From the NCBI GenBank assembly GCA_964654995.1, contig CAZZKF010000012.1, positions 1 to 47,751 of the forward strand: a stretch of 47,751 nt of DNA, read 5' to 3'. Position numbers and translations under genes: made by a program. This stretch comes from CAZZKF01 sp964654995. GTDB lineage: Bacteria > Pseudomonadota > Alphaproteobacteria > CAZZKF01. Shown here one piece after another: positions 38,349-46,630 of this stretch. The stretch's first letter is position 1. Each line of letters starts with the position of its first letter. The notes beneath the pieces were generated by a model, which made no database searches, had not been told where the DNA came from, and saw only the letters and a program-made list of their open reading frames with translations.

Positions 38349-39803
38349 ATGAACGAACCCCTTGAAGGCGAGCCGGCGGCGCTGCCGGCGCCGCCCAACA
38401 TCCGCGAATATACGGTGAGCGAGCTGTCGGCGGCGCTCAAGCGCACGGTCGAGGGCGAGTTTCCTTACGTTCGGGTGCGCGGCGAGATCTCCGGCTTCAC
38501 CCGCGCCGGATCGGGGCACCTCTACATGGCCCTGAAGGACGAGAAAGCGGTGCTCGATGCGGTCTGCTGGCGCGGCGTCGCGGGCGGCCTCAAGTTCGCG
38601 CCCGAAGACGGGCTGGAGGTGGTGTGCACCGGCAAGCTGACGACGTACGCACCGCGCTCGCGCTATCAACTGGTCATCGAGACCATGGAACCGGCCGGCG
38701 AGGGCGCGTTGATGGCGCTTTTGGAGGAGCGGCGCAAGAAGCTGGCGGCCGAGGGCCTGTTCGATGCCGCGCGCAAGCAGCCGATCCCCTTTTTGCCCGA
38801 GGTGATCGGGGTCGTGACCTCGCCGACCGGCGCCGTCATTCGCGACATTCTCCATCGCCTGCGCGACCGCTTTCCCCGCCATGTGCTGGTCTGGCCGGTG
38901 CAGGTGCAGGGCACCGGTGCGGCCGAACAGATCGCCGCCGCAGTCGCCGGCTTCAACCGTCTGGAGGACGGCGGGCGCGTGGCACGACCGGATGTCCTGA
39001 TCGTCGCGCGCGGCGGCGGCAGCCTCGAGGACCTGTGGGCGTTCAACGAGGAAATCGTCGTGCGCGCCGTGGCGGACAGCGCCATCCCGGTGATCTCGGC
39101 GGTCGGCCACGAGACCGATACGACGCTGATCGATCATGCCGCCGATCTGCGGGCGCCGACGCCAACGGCCGCGGCCGAGATGGCGGTGCCGGTGCGGGCC
39201 GAGCTGATGTCGACGATTGCCACGCTTTCGGGCCGGCTGATTCGCGCCACCACCCGCCTCGCCGACGAGCGCCGGATGCGGCTCATCGCGCTGGCGCGGG
39301 CGCTGCCCGGCGCCGAGGACCTGCTGGCCCGTGCCCAGCAGCGGTTCGACGAACTGGCCGGACGGCTGCCGCGCGCGCTTCATGCCAGCACCCATCATCA
39401 TCACAGCGAGCTGGCCCGCGCGGCCGCCGGTCTGCGGCCCTTCATCCTGCGCCAGAAGCTGGCCCGCGCGGGCCGCGACCTGGACCTGGTCTGGGGCCGT
39501 GCGGCACCGGCGCTGAGCCGCGTGCTGCATGAGGCCGAGACCCGGCTTGGGGGGACCGCCCGGCTGCTGACGAGCCTCGGCTATCGCCAGGTGCTGGCGC
39601 GCGGCTATGCGGTGGTGCGCGATGCTGGCGGGCAGGTGGTGACCCGGGCCGCCGGGGTGCGGCTGGGCGATGCCCTTGACATTGAATTCCACGATGACAC
39701 AGTGTCGAGCGTGGTCACCGGGGCCGACGCGAAGCACCGGTCGCGCCGCCTTCGGGCGCCGTCCGGGAAGCGCGGATCGGACGATCAGGGCTCACTGTTC
39801 TAG
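38349..39803 (+). CDS. xseA: Exodeoxyribonuclease VII large subunit
   Basis: 484 residues. N-terminal OB-fold (YTVSELSAALKRTVEGEFPYV, cited as YTVSELSAALKRTVEGEF, and VRGEISGFTRAGSGHLYMAL), catalytic domain with VVTSPTGAVIRDILHRL, ARGGGSLEDLWAFN and SAVGHETDTTLID, then a long helical C-terminal region. It degrades single-stranded DNA together with XseB, which is not in this window. ATG at 38349 (MNEPLEGEP) is chosen with GGAAGAG upstream. Followed by DUF2093 and the M23 peptidase, a typical alphaproteobacterial order. Confidence 0.96.
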   Translation: MNEPLEGEPAALPAPPNIREYTVSELSAALKRTVEGEFPYVRVRGEISGFTRAGSGHLYMALKDEKAVLDAVCWRGVAGGLKFAPEDGLEVVCTGKLTTYAPRSRYQLVIETMEPAGEGALMALLEERRKKLAAEGLFDAARKQPIPFLPEVIGVVTSPTGAVIRDILHRLRDRFPRHVLVWPVQVQGTGAAEQIAAAVAGFNRLEDGGRVARPDVLIVARGGGSLEDLWAFNEEIVVRAVADSAIPVISAVGHETDTTLIDHAADLRAPTPTAAAEMAVPVRAELMSTIATLSGRLIRATTRLADERRMRLIALARALPGAEDLLARAQQRFDELAGRLPRALHASTHHHHSELARAAAGLRPFILRQKLARAGRDLDLVWGRAAPALSRVLHEAETRLGGTARLLTSLGYRQVLARGYAVVRDAGGQVVTRAAGVRLGDALDIEFHDDTVSSVVTGADAKHRSRRLRAPSGKRGSDDQGSLF

Positions 39804-39822
39804 CAATGAAAAGGCGACGGTC

Positions 39823-40032
39823 ATGGACATGCCCGACGGGCCGGCCAAACTGAAGTACCTTTACAGCGGCTTCGAGTGGATCGAGCACGGCAGCTATGTT
39901 GTCTGCGCGGTGACGGGTAAGCGCATTCCGGTGCGGGATTTGCGCTACTGGAGCGTCGAGTTGCAGGAACCCTATGCCTCGGCCGAAGCGGCGCTGGAGC
40001 GCCACGACTCCCGGAAAACCGCCAAGGCATGA
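39823..40032 (+). CDS. DUF2093 domain protein
   Basis: 69 residues. AKLKYLYSGFEWIEHGSYVVC followed by AVTGKRIPVRDLRYWSVELQ and EPYASAEAAL is the full DUF2093 pattern (the first block is given in part). The family is small, alphaproteobacterial, and usually lies directly after xseA, as here (20 nt gap). Its stop overlaps the next start (ATGA at 40029-40032). Function unknown. Confidence 0.93.
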   Translation: MDMPDGPAKLKYLYSGFEWIEHGSYVVCAVTGKRIPVRDLRYWSVELQEPYASAEAALERHDSRKTAKA

Positions 40033-40856
40033 TCGGCCGGCTGCTCGCCTTTGCGCTCGCTCTGGCGCTGGCAGGAACGGCCGCGGCGGCCCCCGATGTG
40101 GTGCTCGACGGGCCGCTGGTCCAGGGCGGGCTGGTGCAGGGCCGGGTCAGCCCCGGTGCCCAGGTAAGCCTCGATGGCCGGGCGCTGCGGGTCTCGCCCG
40201 GGGGCTGCTTCGTCTTCGGCTTCGGACGCGATGCGCCGCCAAAGGCGGTTCTCGAAGTCGTTGCGCCGGACGGCGAAAGGCTGCGCCGGGTGCTGAGCGT
40301 CGGGCGCCGCGAATACCGCATCGAGCGGATCGACGGCCTGCCCGAGAAGATGGTCACCCCGCCGCCCGAACAGCTCGAGCGGATCAAGCGCGAGAACGCC
40401 GAGATCGCCGCCGCGCGGGCCCGCGACACGGATGCCGAATGGTTCGCGGCCGGTTTCACCTGGCCGGTCATCGGCCCGATCACCGGCGTCTACGGCAGCC
40501 AGCGGGTATTGAACGGCAAGCCGCGCCGGCCCCACTTCGGCGTCGATGTCGCGCCTGGCGCCGGCGTGCCGGTGCGCGCCCCGGCACCCGGTATCGTCGC
40601 ACTGGCCGAGCCCGACCTCTACTACAGCGGCGGCACCGTGATCATCGATCACGGCCACGGGGTGAGCTCGCTGATGATGCATATGGCCAGCGTCGATGTG
40701 GTCGTCGGGCAAAGGGTCAGGCGCGGCGATCGCATCGGCACGGTCGGGGCGACGGGGCGCGCCTCGGGCCCGCATCTCGACTGGCGGCTCAACTGGTTCG
40801 AAGTGCGCCTCGACCCGCAGCTCGTCGCCGGGCCGATGCCGGACCCGAAAAAATAG
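40029..40856 (+). CDS. M23 family peptidase (LytM domain)
   Basis: 275 residues with a signal peptide (IGRLLAFALALALAGTAAAA). A beta-rich N-terminal part is followed by an M23/LytM domain: RRPHFGVDVAPG (His169, Asp173), SLMMHM (His218) and GPHLDWRLNW (His249). In classical LytM the last motif is HxH, whose second His binds zinc; here it is Asp251. This HLDW form is, to my knowledge, common in one proteobacterial M23 branch, so activity is possible. Periplasmic peptidoglycan endopeptidase or amidase activator. Translationally coupled to DUF2093. Confidence 0.92.
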   Translation: MIGRLLAFALALALAGTAAAAPDVVLDGPLVQGGLVQGRVSPGAQVSLDGRALRVSPGGCFVFGFGRDAPPKAVLEVVAPDGERLRRVLSVGRREYRIERIDGLPEKMVTPPPEQLERIKRENAEIAAARARDTDAEWFAAGFTWPVIGPITGVYGSQRVLNGKPRRPHFGVDVAPGAGVPVRAPAPGIVALAEPDLYYSGGTVIIDHGHGVSSLMMHMASVDVVVGQRVRRGDRIGTVGATGRASGPHLDWRLNWFEVRLDPQLVAGPMPDPKK

Positions 40857-40930
40857 CCAACCGCGGCCACCGTCCCCGAAATTCGATTTTTCAGCGCTGC
40901 CGCAATCTTGGGCAGCGCGCTGCCGCGTCT

Positions 40931-40952
40931 GCCCTGAATCTGGGCGTTTTTT
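40931..40952 (+). terminator. Possible intrinsic terminator of the xseA operon
   Basis: GCCC (40931-40934) and GGGC (40942-40945) form a short stem followed immediately by GTTTTTT. The stem alone is weak, but the stronger palindrome just upstream (40912-40925) may add stability. It lies 75 nt past the M23 peptidase stop. Confidence 0.45.
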
Positions 40953-41004
40953 GATCCCGAAGCGGTGCTCCTGGCGCCCTTTTGCTGCCAAAAACCGACA
41001 AAAA

Positions 41005-41049
41005 TGCGCAAAAAACGGCCCTTTTGTGCGCTCTGGCACGCTTCTTGAA
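41005..41049 (+). promoter_or_regulatory. Sigma-54-like promoter with upstream dyad
   Basis: TGGCACG (41034-41040), 4 nt, TTGAA (41045-41049) matches the -24/-12 sigma-54 consensus TGGCACG-N4-TTGCA except C to A in the -12 element. Directly upstream, TGCGCAAAA (41005-41013) and CTTTTGTGCGC (41021-41031) form an imperfect dyad. The torF-like start at 41199 would leave a leader of about 140 nt. The weak point is GA instead of the usually essential GC at -12. Confidence 0.45.
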
Positions 41050-41198
41050 GTCACCGGAAAGGGAAGCGCAACGGGGTTTTTCGAGATCGCTCTCCGGTCG
41101 GCCAACCGCAAACCCCGCTGCGCCGGTGTCGCAAGGTGCACAAAGCTCATCACCCTGCGCACCCCCTTTTTGCAACCTCTGAAGACTAGGTGTTGGGA

Positions 41199-41945
41199 AT
41201 GGAATTGACAAAGAAAAAACTGTTCGAAGTTACGGTTTCCGCCGGCCTGTGGCTGGCGGTGAGTGCCCTGGCGCCGGCGGCCCGGGCGGGCGAGCCGGCC
41301 AAAGTTCTGGGCGGCGAGATTTCCGCCAGCGTCGGCTTTTTCACCGACTACATCTTTCGCGGCATCAGCCAGACCGGCGAGGATCCGGCGATCCAGGGCA
41401 GCATCGATTACGCCCACGATTCCGGATTCTATCTCGGCGTCTGGGGCTCGAATGTCGATTTCGGCGACGACGCCCAGCTCGAGATCGATGTCTACGGCGG
41501 CTTTTCGGGCAGCATCCAGGGTTTCGATTATGATATCGGGGCGATCTATTACGCCTATCCGAGCACTGCGGCGCCGCTCGATTACTGGGAGCTGGCGGCC
41601 AGCCTGGGCCATGCCCTGGGACCGGCGACGCTCACCGTCGGCGTCAACTATTCGCCCGACAATTTCGGCGAAACCGGCGATGCGGTCTACGTCCACGGCG
41701 ACATCGAGGTGCCGATCCCGCTCTCCGGCCCGGTGGGTGTCACCTTGAGCGGGAGCCTCGGCTATCAGGACATATCGGACGAAGCGAACTTCGGCGTCCC
41801 TGATTACGTCACCTGGAACCTTGGTGTCACGTTCTCGGTCTGGGGGCTGGACTTCGACGTGCGCTATTTTGACACCGATCTTGGGCTCGCTTGCCCATCG
41901 GGCTGCGATGCCCGGGTCGTCGGCTCGGTCTCGCGCAGCTTCTGA
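41199..41945 (+). CDS. TorF-family putative porin, copy 1
   Basis: 248 residues with a signal peptide (LFEVTVSAGLWLAVSALAPA, cleaved near ARAGE). The mature protein starts ISASVGFFTDYIFRGISQT and continues with AIQGSIDYAHDSGFYLGVWG, the conserved opening of the TorF/Gcw_chp outer-membrane family, followed by beta-strand-rich sequence ending in aromatic SRSF. ATG at 41199 is preferred (AGGTG 7 nt upstream) over GTG at 41190. Family members are predicted porins, in several alphaproteobacteria linked to nitrogen-regulated genes. A related copy follows 111 bp downstream. Confidence 0.88.
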   Translation: MELTKKKLFEVTVSAGLWLAVSALAPAARAGEPAKVLGGEISASVGFFTDYIFRGISQTGEDPAIQGSIDYAHDSGFYLGVWGSNVDFGDDAQLEIDVYGGFSGSIQGFDYDIGAIYYAYPSTAAPLDYWELAASLGHALGPATLTVGVNYSPDNFGETGDAVYVHGDIEVPIPLSGPVGVTLSGSLGYQDISDEANFGVPDYVTWNLGVTFSVWGLDFDVRYFDTDLGLACPSGCDARVVGSVSRSF

Positions 41946-41971
41946 AGCCGTGACGCCGCGTCGTGCCCGGT

Positions 41972-41985
41972 GCCGCCATGGCGGC
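41972..41985. repeat. 14-bp palindrome between torF-like genes
   Basis: GCCGCCATGGCGGC is perfectly self-complementary and lies 27 bp after the stop of the first TorF-like gene. It may fold as an RNA stem that attenuates read-through to the second gene. No T-run follows. Confidence 0.4.
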
Positions 41986-42056
41986 GCGCGCCGCTTTCGG
42001 CTATATGAGGACCGGGGCCGCCTGTGCCGGGCGGCCGGCATCGGTGAAGGCGGAAC

Positions 42057-42767
42057 ATGGCTGCATATCGTCTGTTCATGGCCGGGGGGCTGGCTGCCGT
42101 CCTTTGGGGCGCGACGGCAGCACCCGCGGGCGCCGAGGCGGCTGGCGTCTCGGGCCGCCTGGCGGTGGTCTCCGACTATGTCTTTCGCGGCCTCTCCCTG
42201 AGCAAGGGTGATCCCGCCGTCCAGGGCAGCCTCGAGTATGGGGGCACGTCCGGCCCGTTCGCCGGGCTGTGGGCCTCGACCGCCCGCTTCGCCCCCGGCG
42301 ACGATGTCGAAGTGGCGCTGTATGCCGGTTATGACGGCGGCGGTGAGGCTGGCTTCTTCCAGATCTCCGGCTGGTACTATGCCTATCCCGGCGGTGCGAC
42401 CGGGGATCGCTGGGAAATCCTCGCCCGCACCGGCATCGACTACGGCTTTGTCCGCGTCGCCCTGCTGGCCGGCGCCTCGCCGGATTATTTCGACTCGGGC
42501 GCCGCCTTTCGCGGCGCCCTGGAGATCGATGCGCCGGTTCCCGTGCGCGGGGAGGTGACGGTCGCGCTGGGCGGCCATTTCGGGGTCCAGACGATCAAGC
42601 GCGCGGCCCGCTTCGGCAGCGGCGATTATCTCGACTGGTCGCTGGGCATCACCGTCGGCTGGCGCAGCCTTGATTTCGACCTGCGCTATTCGGACAGCGA
42701 CATCGACCGCGCCTCCCCCTTGCGGGCCGGCGCCCGGCTGGTCGCCGGGCTGACCTATTTTTTCTAG
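42057..42767 (+). CDS. TorF-family putative porin, copy 2
   Basis: 236 residues with a signal peptide (RLFMAGGLAAVLWGATAAPA, cleaved near GAEA). VSGRLAVVSDYVFRGLSLSK and AVQGSLEYGGTSGPFAGLWA parallel the first copy's opening, and the C-terminus is the classic outer-membrane aromatic end LTYFF. It is clearly diverged from copy 1 (for example no acidic DFGDDAQLE block), so the pair is an old duplication or two separately kept paralogues. GAAGGCGG lies before the ATG. Probably cotranscribed with copy 1. Confidence 0.86.
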   Translation: MAAYRLFMAGGLAAVLWGATAAPAGAEAAGVSGRLAVVSDYVFRGLSLSKGDPAVQGSLEYGGTSGPFAGLWASTARFAPGDDVEVALYAGYDGGGEAGFFQISGWYYAYPGGATGDRWEILARTGIDYGFVRVALLAGASPDYFDSGAAFRGALEIDAPVPVRGEVTVALGGHFGVQTIKRAARFGSGDYLDWSLGITVGWRSLDFDLRYSDSDIDRASPLRAGARLVAGLTYFF

Positions 42768-42788
42768 TTTTTCTAGGCGGGCGCCGAT

Positions 42789-43613
42789 TCACCCCTTGCG
42801 CGGGGTCGGGAAGGCGTAGTCCCTGATCTTGTCGATGAGCCGGGCGTGCAGGGCCGGGCCGGCCGCCACCACGTCGCGGTGGCGGGGCCTGCGCCGGTTA
42901 TAGACATAGCCCTTGCCTTCATGGGTGGTCATCCGGCCGCCGGCTTCCCGCAAGATCAGCTCGGCGGCGGCAATGTCCCAGTCGCTCTTGGGATTGAGCG
43001 TCAGGCAGGCGTCAAACCGGCCGGCGGCGACCAGGGCGATGCGATAGGCAATCGAGTTCACCATATCGGTGGCGACCTCGGGCCAGGGGGCCGTCCAGCG
43101 CCGGCTGAAGAGAAGCTGGCGGTGCATGAGAATGCGGCTGCCGGCGAGCTGCTCGCGCGTGGTCACAGAAATCGCTGACTCATTGAGCCGGGCACCGCCG
43201 CCCAGTATCGCCTCGTACATTTCATCCAGCGCCGGGGCATAGACGATGCCGAGCAATGGCCGGCCGGCCTCGACCAGTGCCACCGCGATGGTGAAATGCG
43301 GCCGACCGCGCACGAAGGCGCGGGTGCCGTCGATGGGATCGACGGTCCACACCCGCGGCGCCTCGAGCCGGCTCAGATCGTCTTCCGTTTCTTCCGACAG
43401 CCAGCCGTAGCCGGGCGTGAGTGCACCGAGCCGGTCACGCAGAAAGGCGTCCACTGCCAGGTCGGCCTCGCTGACCGGACCCTGGGCGCCGCCCTTGTCC
43501 CACACCCTGTTGGGCCGCGCGCCGAAATAATCGAGCGCAATCGCCCCGGCGTCGCGCACGATGGCGCGCGCGTCCGCAGCAAGCGTCTCGATTTCGGGAT
43601 CGGCAGGGGTCAT
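42789..43613 (-). CDS. Inositol monophosphatase / CysQ family phosphatase
   Basis: 274 residues. WLSEETEDD, WTVDPIDGTRAFV and the C-terminal SDWDIAAAELILREAGG are the metal-binding motifs of the lithium-sensitive phosphatase family. It could act on inositol phosphates, histidinol phosphate or 3'-phosphoadenosine-5'-phosphate (CysQ); sequence alone does not decide. It starts 9 nt after pmbA, with AGGG overlapping the pmbA stop, so it is the last gene of the ubiA-ubiD-pmbA run. Confidence 0.9.
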   Translation of the reverse strand: MTPADPEIETLAADARAIVRDAGAIALDYFGARPNRVWDKGGAQGPVSEADLAVDAFLRDRLGALTPGYGWLSEETEDDLSRLEAPRVWTVDPIDGTRAFVRGRPHFTIAVALVEAGRPLLGIVYAPALDEMYEAILGGGARLNESAISVTTREQLAGSRILMHRQLLFSRRWTAPWPEVATDMVNSIAYRIALVAAGRFDACLTLNPKSDWDIAAAELILREAGGRMTTHEGKGYVYNRRRPRHRDVVAAGPALHARLIDKIRDYAFPTPRKG

Positions 43614-43622
43614 CGATCGGCC

Positions 43623-44996
43623 CTACTGGCCAGCCACGGTCATGGCATCGATGCGCAGGGTCGGGGCGTTGGTCCCGTAGCGGAATTCGAGGTCGTTGGC
43701 CGGCGTGAGGTTTGCAAACATGTCGTTCAGATTGCCGGCGATGGTGAGCTCGCTTACCGGATGGGTGATCTCGCCGTTCTCGATTTTGAAACCCGAGGCG
43801 CCGCGGCTGTAGTCGCCGGTCACCGGATTGACGCCCATGCCGATCAGTGCGGTGACATAGATGCCGTCCTTGATATCGGCGATCAGCTCGTCGGGTGAGA
43901 CCGTGCCGGGCGCCATGTAGAGGTTCGACGTGGTCGGCGAGGGCGGGCTCGAGGTGCCGCGCCCGGCGTGCCCCAGGCTCGCAAGCTCCAGTTGCGCGGC
44001 GGACGCCACGTCGAGCAGCCAGCTTTCCAGCCGGCCGTCGCGGACCAGTTCGATGCGCCGGGTCCGCACCCCTTCGCCATCAAACGGGCGCGAGCGCAGG
44101 CCGCGCACCCGCAAGGGATCATCGATGATGGTGACGCCGCCGGCGAACACCGCCTCGTTCATGCGGCTGCCCAGAAAGCTGGTGCCGCGCGCGACGGCCC
44201 GCCCGTTGACGGCGCCGGCAAAATGGCCGAGCAGGCTGTTGGCGACGCGCGGGGCGAAGACCACCGGCATGGTGGCGGTGGCCACCCGGCGCGGCCCCAG
44301 CCGGGCGACAGCGCGCTCGCCGGCCCGCCGGCCCAGTTCCGCCGGATCGTCGAGGTCGCCGAGGTGGCGGACCGAGCAATAGTCGTAATCGGCCTCCATC
44401 TCGGTGCCTTCGCCGGCGATCACCTGGGCGCTCAGCCCGGCGCGTGTCGTCGCATAGCCGTGGGCAAAGCCGTTCGAGGCGGCGAGCGCCACCCGCTGCC
44501 GGCCCCAATTGGCGGTCGCGCCTTCGGAATTGGTGATGCCGGGGACCGCGCGGGCCGCATCCTCGGCTGCGCGCGCCCGCTCGATCAGGGCGTCGGGCGA
44601 GGGCTCGTGCGGATCGAACAGATCGAGCGCCGGCAGCGGCCCCGAAAACAGCAGATCCCTGGGCGCCAGGCCGGCATAGGGGTCTTCGGGGGCGGCCCGG
44701 GCCATGGCGATGACGCGTGTAACCAGCTCTTCGAGCGCCGACGGGCCGAGGTCGGTCGTCGAGGCGATTGCCTGGCGCCGGCCGATGAACACCCGCAGGC
44801 CGAGATCGGTGCTTTCCGAGCGCTCGACATCCTCGAGCTTGCCGAGGCGCCAGGAGACCGCCAGCGAGGCGGATTCGAACCACACCGCGTCCGCGGCGTC
44901 GGCACCGGCGGCGCGAGCGCGGGCGAGCAGATCGGTGACCAGTTCGAGACCATCTTCGAGAATGGGGTCGTCGCTCAAGGTGGTGGTTTCGCTCAT
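43623..44996 (-). CDS. pmbA: TldD/PmbA family protein, PmbA-like
   Basis: 457 residues. RRQAIASTTDLGPSALEELV and ANWGRQRVALAASNGFAHGY near the middle, then GTSSPPSPTTSNLYMAPG and PVTGDYSRGASGFKIENGEI, match PmbA (TldE), the non-catalytic partner of the TldD metallopeptidase that trims peptides such as microcin precursors and CcdA. There is no HExxxH motif, as expected for the PmbA/TldE subunit. ATG at 44996 follows ubiD by 16 nt. tldD is not in this window. Confidence 0.93.
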   Translation of the reverse strand: MSETTTLSDDPILEDGLELVTDLLARARAAGADAADAVWFESASLAVSWRLGKLEDVERSESTDLGLRVFIGRRQAIASTTDLGPSALEELVTRVIAMARAAPEDPYAGLAPRDLLFSGPLPALDLFDPHEPSPDALIERARAAEDAARAVPGITNSEGATANWGRQRVALAASNGFAHGYATTRAGLSAQVIAGEGTEMEADYDYCSVRHLGDLDDPAELGRRAGERAVARLGPRRVATATMPVVFAPRVANSLLGHFAGAVNGRAVARGTSFLGSRMNEAVFAGGVTIIDDPLRVRGLRSRPFDGEGVRTRRIELVRDGRLESWLLDVASAAQLELASLGHAGRGTSSPPSPTTSNLYMAPGTVSPDELIADIKDGIYVTALIGMGVNPVTGDYSRGASGFKIENGEITHPVSELTIAGNLNDMFANLTPANDLEFRYGTNAPTLRIDAMTVAGQ

Positions 44997-45012
44997 CGCT
45001 CTCTTGTCTCGC

Positions 45013-46533
45013 TCATTTCCAGATCGGCCGGCCGGAGCCGGGCAGGCCGAGCCGCGCCCATTTCTCGGTGACCGCGGCAATCACCTCGTCCGACATGCGA
45101 ATGGGCGTGCCCCATTGCCGTGTCGTCTCGCCCGGCCATTTGCTGGTGGCATCAAACCCGATCTTGCCGCCCAGCCCTTCCACCGGCGAGGCGAAATCGA
45201 GGTAGTCGATGGGGGTGTCCGAAATCACCGTGACATCGCGCGCCGGGTCCATGCGCGTCGAGATCGCCCACATCACGTCCTTCCAGTCGCGCAGGTCGAT
45301 ATCGTCATCCACCACGATCACCCATTTGGTGTAGATGAACTGGCGCAGGAACGACCACACCGCCATCATGATGCGCTTGGCATGCCCGGGGTAAGCCTTG
45401 CGAATCGACACCAGGCCGATGCGGTAGGAACAGCCCTCGGGCGGCAGCCAGAAATCGACGATTTCCGGGAACTGCTGGCGCAGCAGCGGCACGAACAGCT
45501 CGTTCAAGGCCTCGCCCATCACCGACGGCTCGTCCGGCGGCCGGCCGGTAAACGTCGAGACATAGATCGGATCGCGGCGCCGGGTGATCGCGCTGACCGT
45601 GAACACCGGGAACGGCTCGACCGCATTGTAGTAGCCGGTGTGATCGCCGTAGGGGCCTTCATCCGCTGTCTCGTCGAGCGAGACATGGCCTTCGAGCACG
45701 ATCTCGGCCTCGGCCGGCACCTTCAGCGGAATGGTCTTGCAGTCGACGAGGCGGACCTTGTCGCCGCGCAACAGCCCGGCGAACTGATATTCGGACATGG
45801 TATCGGGCACCGGGGTCACCGCCGCCAGCATGGTTGCCGGATCCGTCCCGATGACCACGGCCGCCGGCATCGGGTCACTGCGCGCTTCCTTCCAGCGGCG
45901 GAAATGCTGGGCGCCGCCGCGGTGGCGCAGCCAGCGCATCAGCGTACGGTTGCGGCCCAGCACCTGCAGGCGGTAGATGCCGAGGTTGAAATCGTCCGAC
46001 GATTCGTCTCCGGGGCCCTTGGTGACCACCAGCGGCCAGGTGATCAGCGGCGCCGGTTCGCCCGGCCAGCAGGTCTGAACCGGCAGGCTGGAGAGGTCGA
46101 CCCGATCGCCGGTCTCGACCACTTCGTGGACCGGGGCCGAGCGGGCAACCGTCTTCGGCTTCATGCCCATCGCCATCTTGAGCAGCGGCAGCATGTCGAC
46201 GGCCTCGCGCCAGCCGCCCGGCGGCTCCGGCTGGCGCAGGAAGGCCAGCGTCTCGCCGAGAGCGCGCAGGGTCCCGGGCGTGCGCCCCAGCCCCCAGGCG
46301 ACGCGCTCGACAGTGCCGAACAGGTTGACCAGAACCGGGATCGAAGACGCCCGGCCATCTGCATCCACCGGCGCCTCGAACAGCACCGCCGGGCCTTTCT
46401 CGGCCAGCAGGCGGGTTTGGATCTCGGTCATCTCGAGGATGGTTGAGACCGGCTCGCGCACGCGTTTCAGCGCGCCCTTGCCTTCCAGAAAGGCGATGAA
46501 GTCGCGCAGCGAGCGTTGCGGATGGGAGGTCAT
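45013..46533 (-). CDS. ubiD: UbiD family decarboxylase
   Basis: 506 residues, full length for the prenylated-FMN-dependent 3-octaprenyl-4-hydroxybenzoate carboxy-lyase of ubiquinone synthesis. SLRDFIAFLEGKGALKRV opens the protein; DDFNLGIYRLQVLGRNRTLMRW (cited here as NLGIYRLQVLGRN), DEGPYGDHTGYYN and VVDDDIDLRDWKDVMWAIST (in part) are family blocks around the cofactor and active site. Downstream of ubiA on the same strand with a 97-bp space, which fits successive steps of the same pathway. The cofactor-making UbiX is not in this window. Confidence 0.95.
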   Translation of the reverse strand: MTSHPQRSLRDFIAFLEGKGALKRVREPVSTILEMTEIQTRLLAEKGPAVLFEAPVDADGRASSIPVLVNLFGTVERVAWGLGRTPGTLRALGETLAFLRQPEPPGGWREAVDMLPLLKMAMGMKPKTVARSAPVHEVVETGDRVDLSSLPVQTCWPGEPAPLITWPLVVTKGPGDESSDDFNLGIYRLQVLGRNRTLMRWLRHRGGAQHFRRWKEARSDPMPAAVVIGTDPATMLAAVTPVPDTMSEYQFAGLLRGDKVRLVDCKTIPLKVPAEAEIVLEGHVSLDETADEGPYGDHTGYYNAVEPFPVFTVSAITRRRDPIYVSTFTGRPPDEPSVMGEALNELFVPLLRQQFPEIVDFWLPPEGCSYRIGLVSIRKAYPGHAKRIMMAVWSFLRQFIYTKWVIVVDDDIDLRDWKDVMWAISTRMDPARDVTVISDTPIDYLDFASPVEGLGGKIGFDATSKWPGETTRQWGTPIRMSDEVIAAVTEKWARLGLPGSGRPIWK

Positions 46534-46630
46534 CGATAAACGATCCTGTTTGCGGTCCGCGACCCTCAGCCGGACCTCGCGTGTGCGACCTTACCCCAAG
46601 ATCGGGGCCGGTGCATCCCGTTCAGCCTTT

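Larger units (their letters stand above)
40857..41198. other. 342-bp intergenic region upstream of torF genes
   Basis: No credible gene. It holds, in order: a 14-bp palindrome GGCAGCGCGCTGCC around 40912-40925, a possible terminator at 40931-40952, an imperfect dyad at 41005-41031, and a sigma-54-like promoter at 41034-41049. The stretch 40946-41030 is rich in A and T runs, unlike the flanking coding DNA. Confidence 0.6.
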
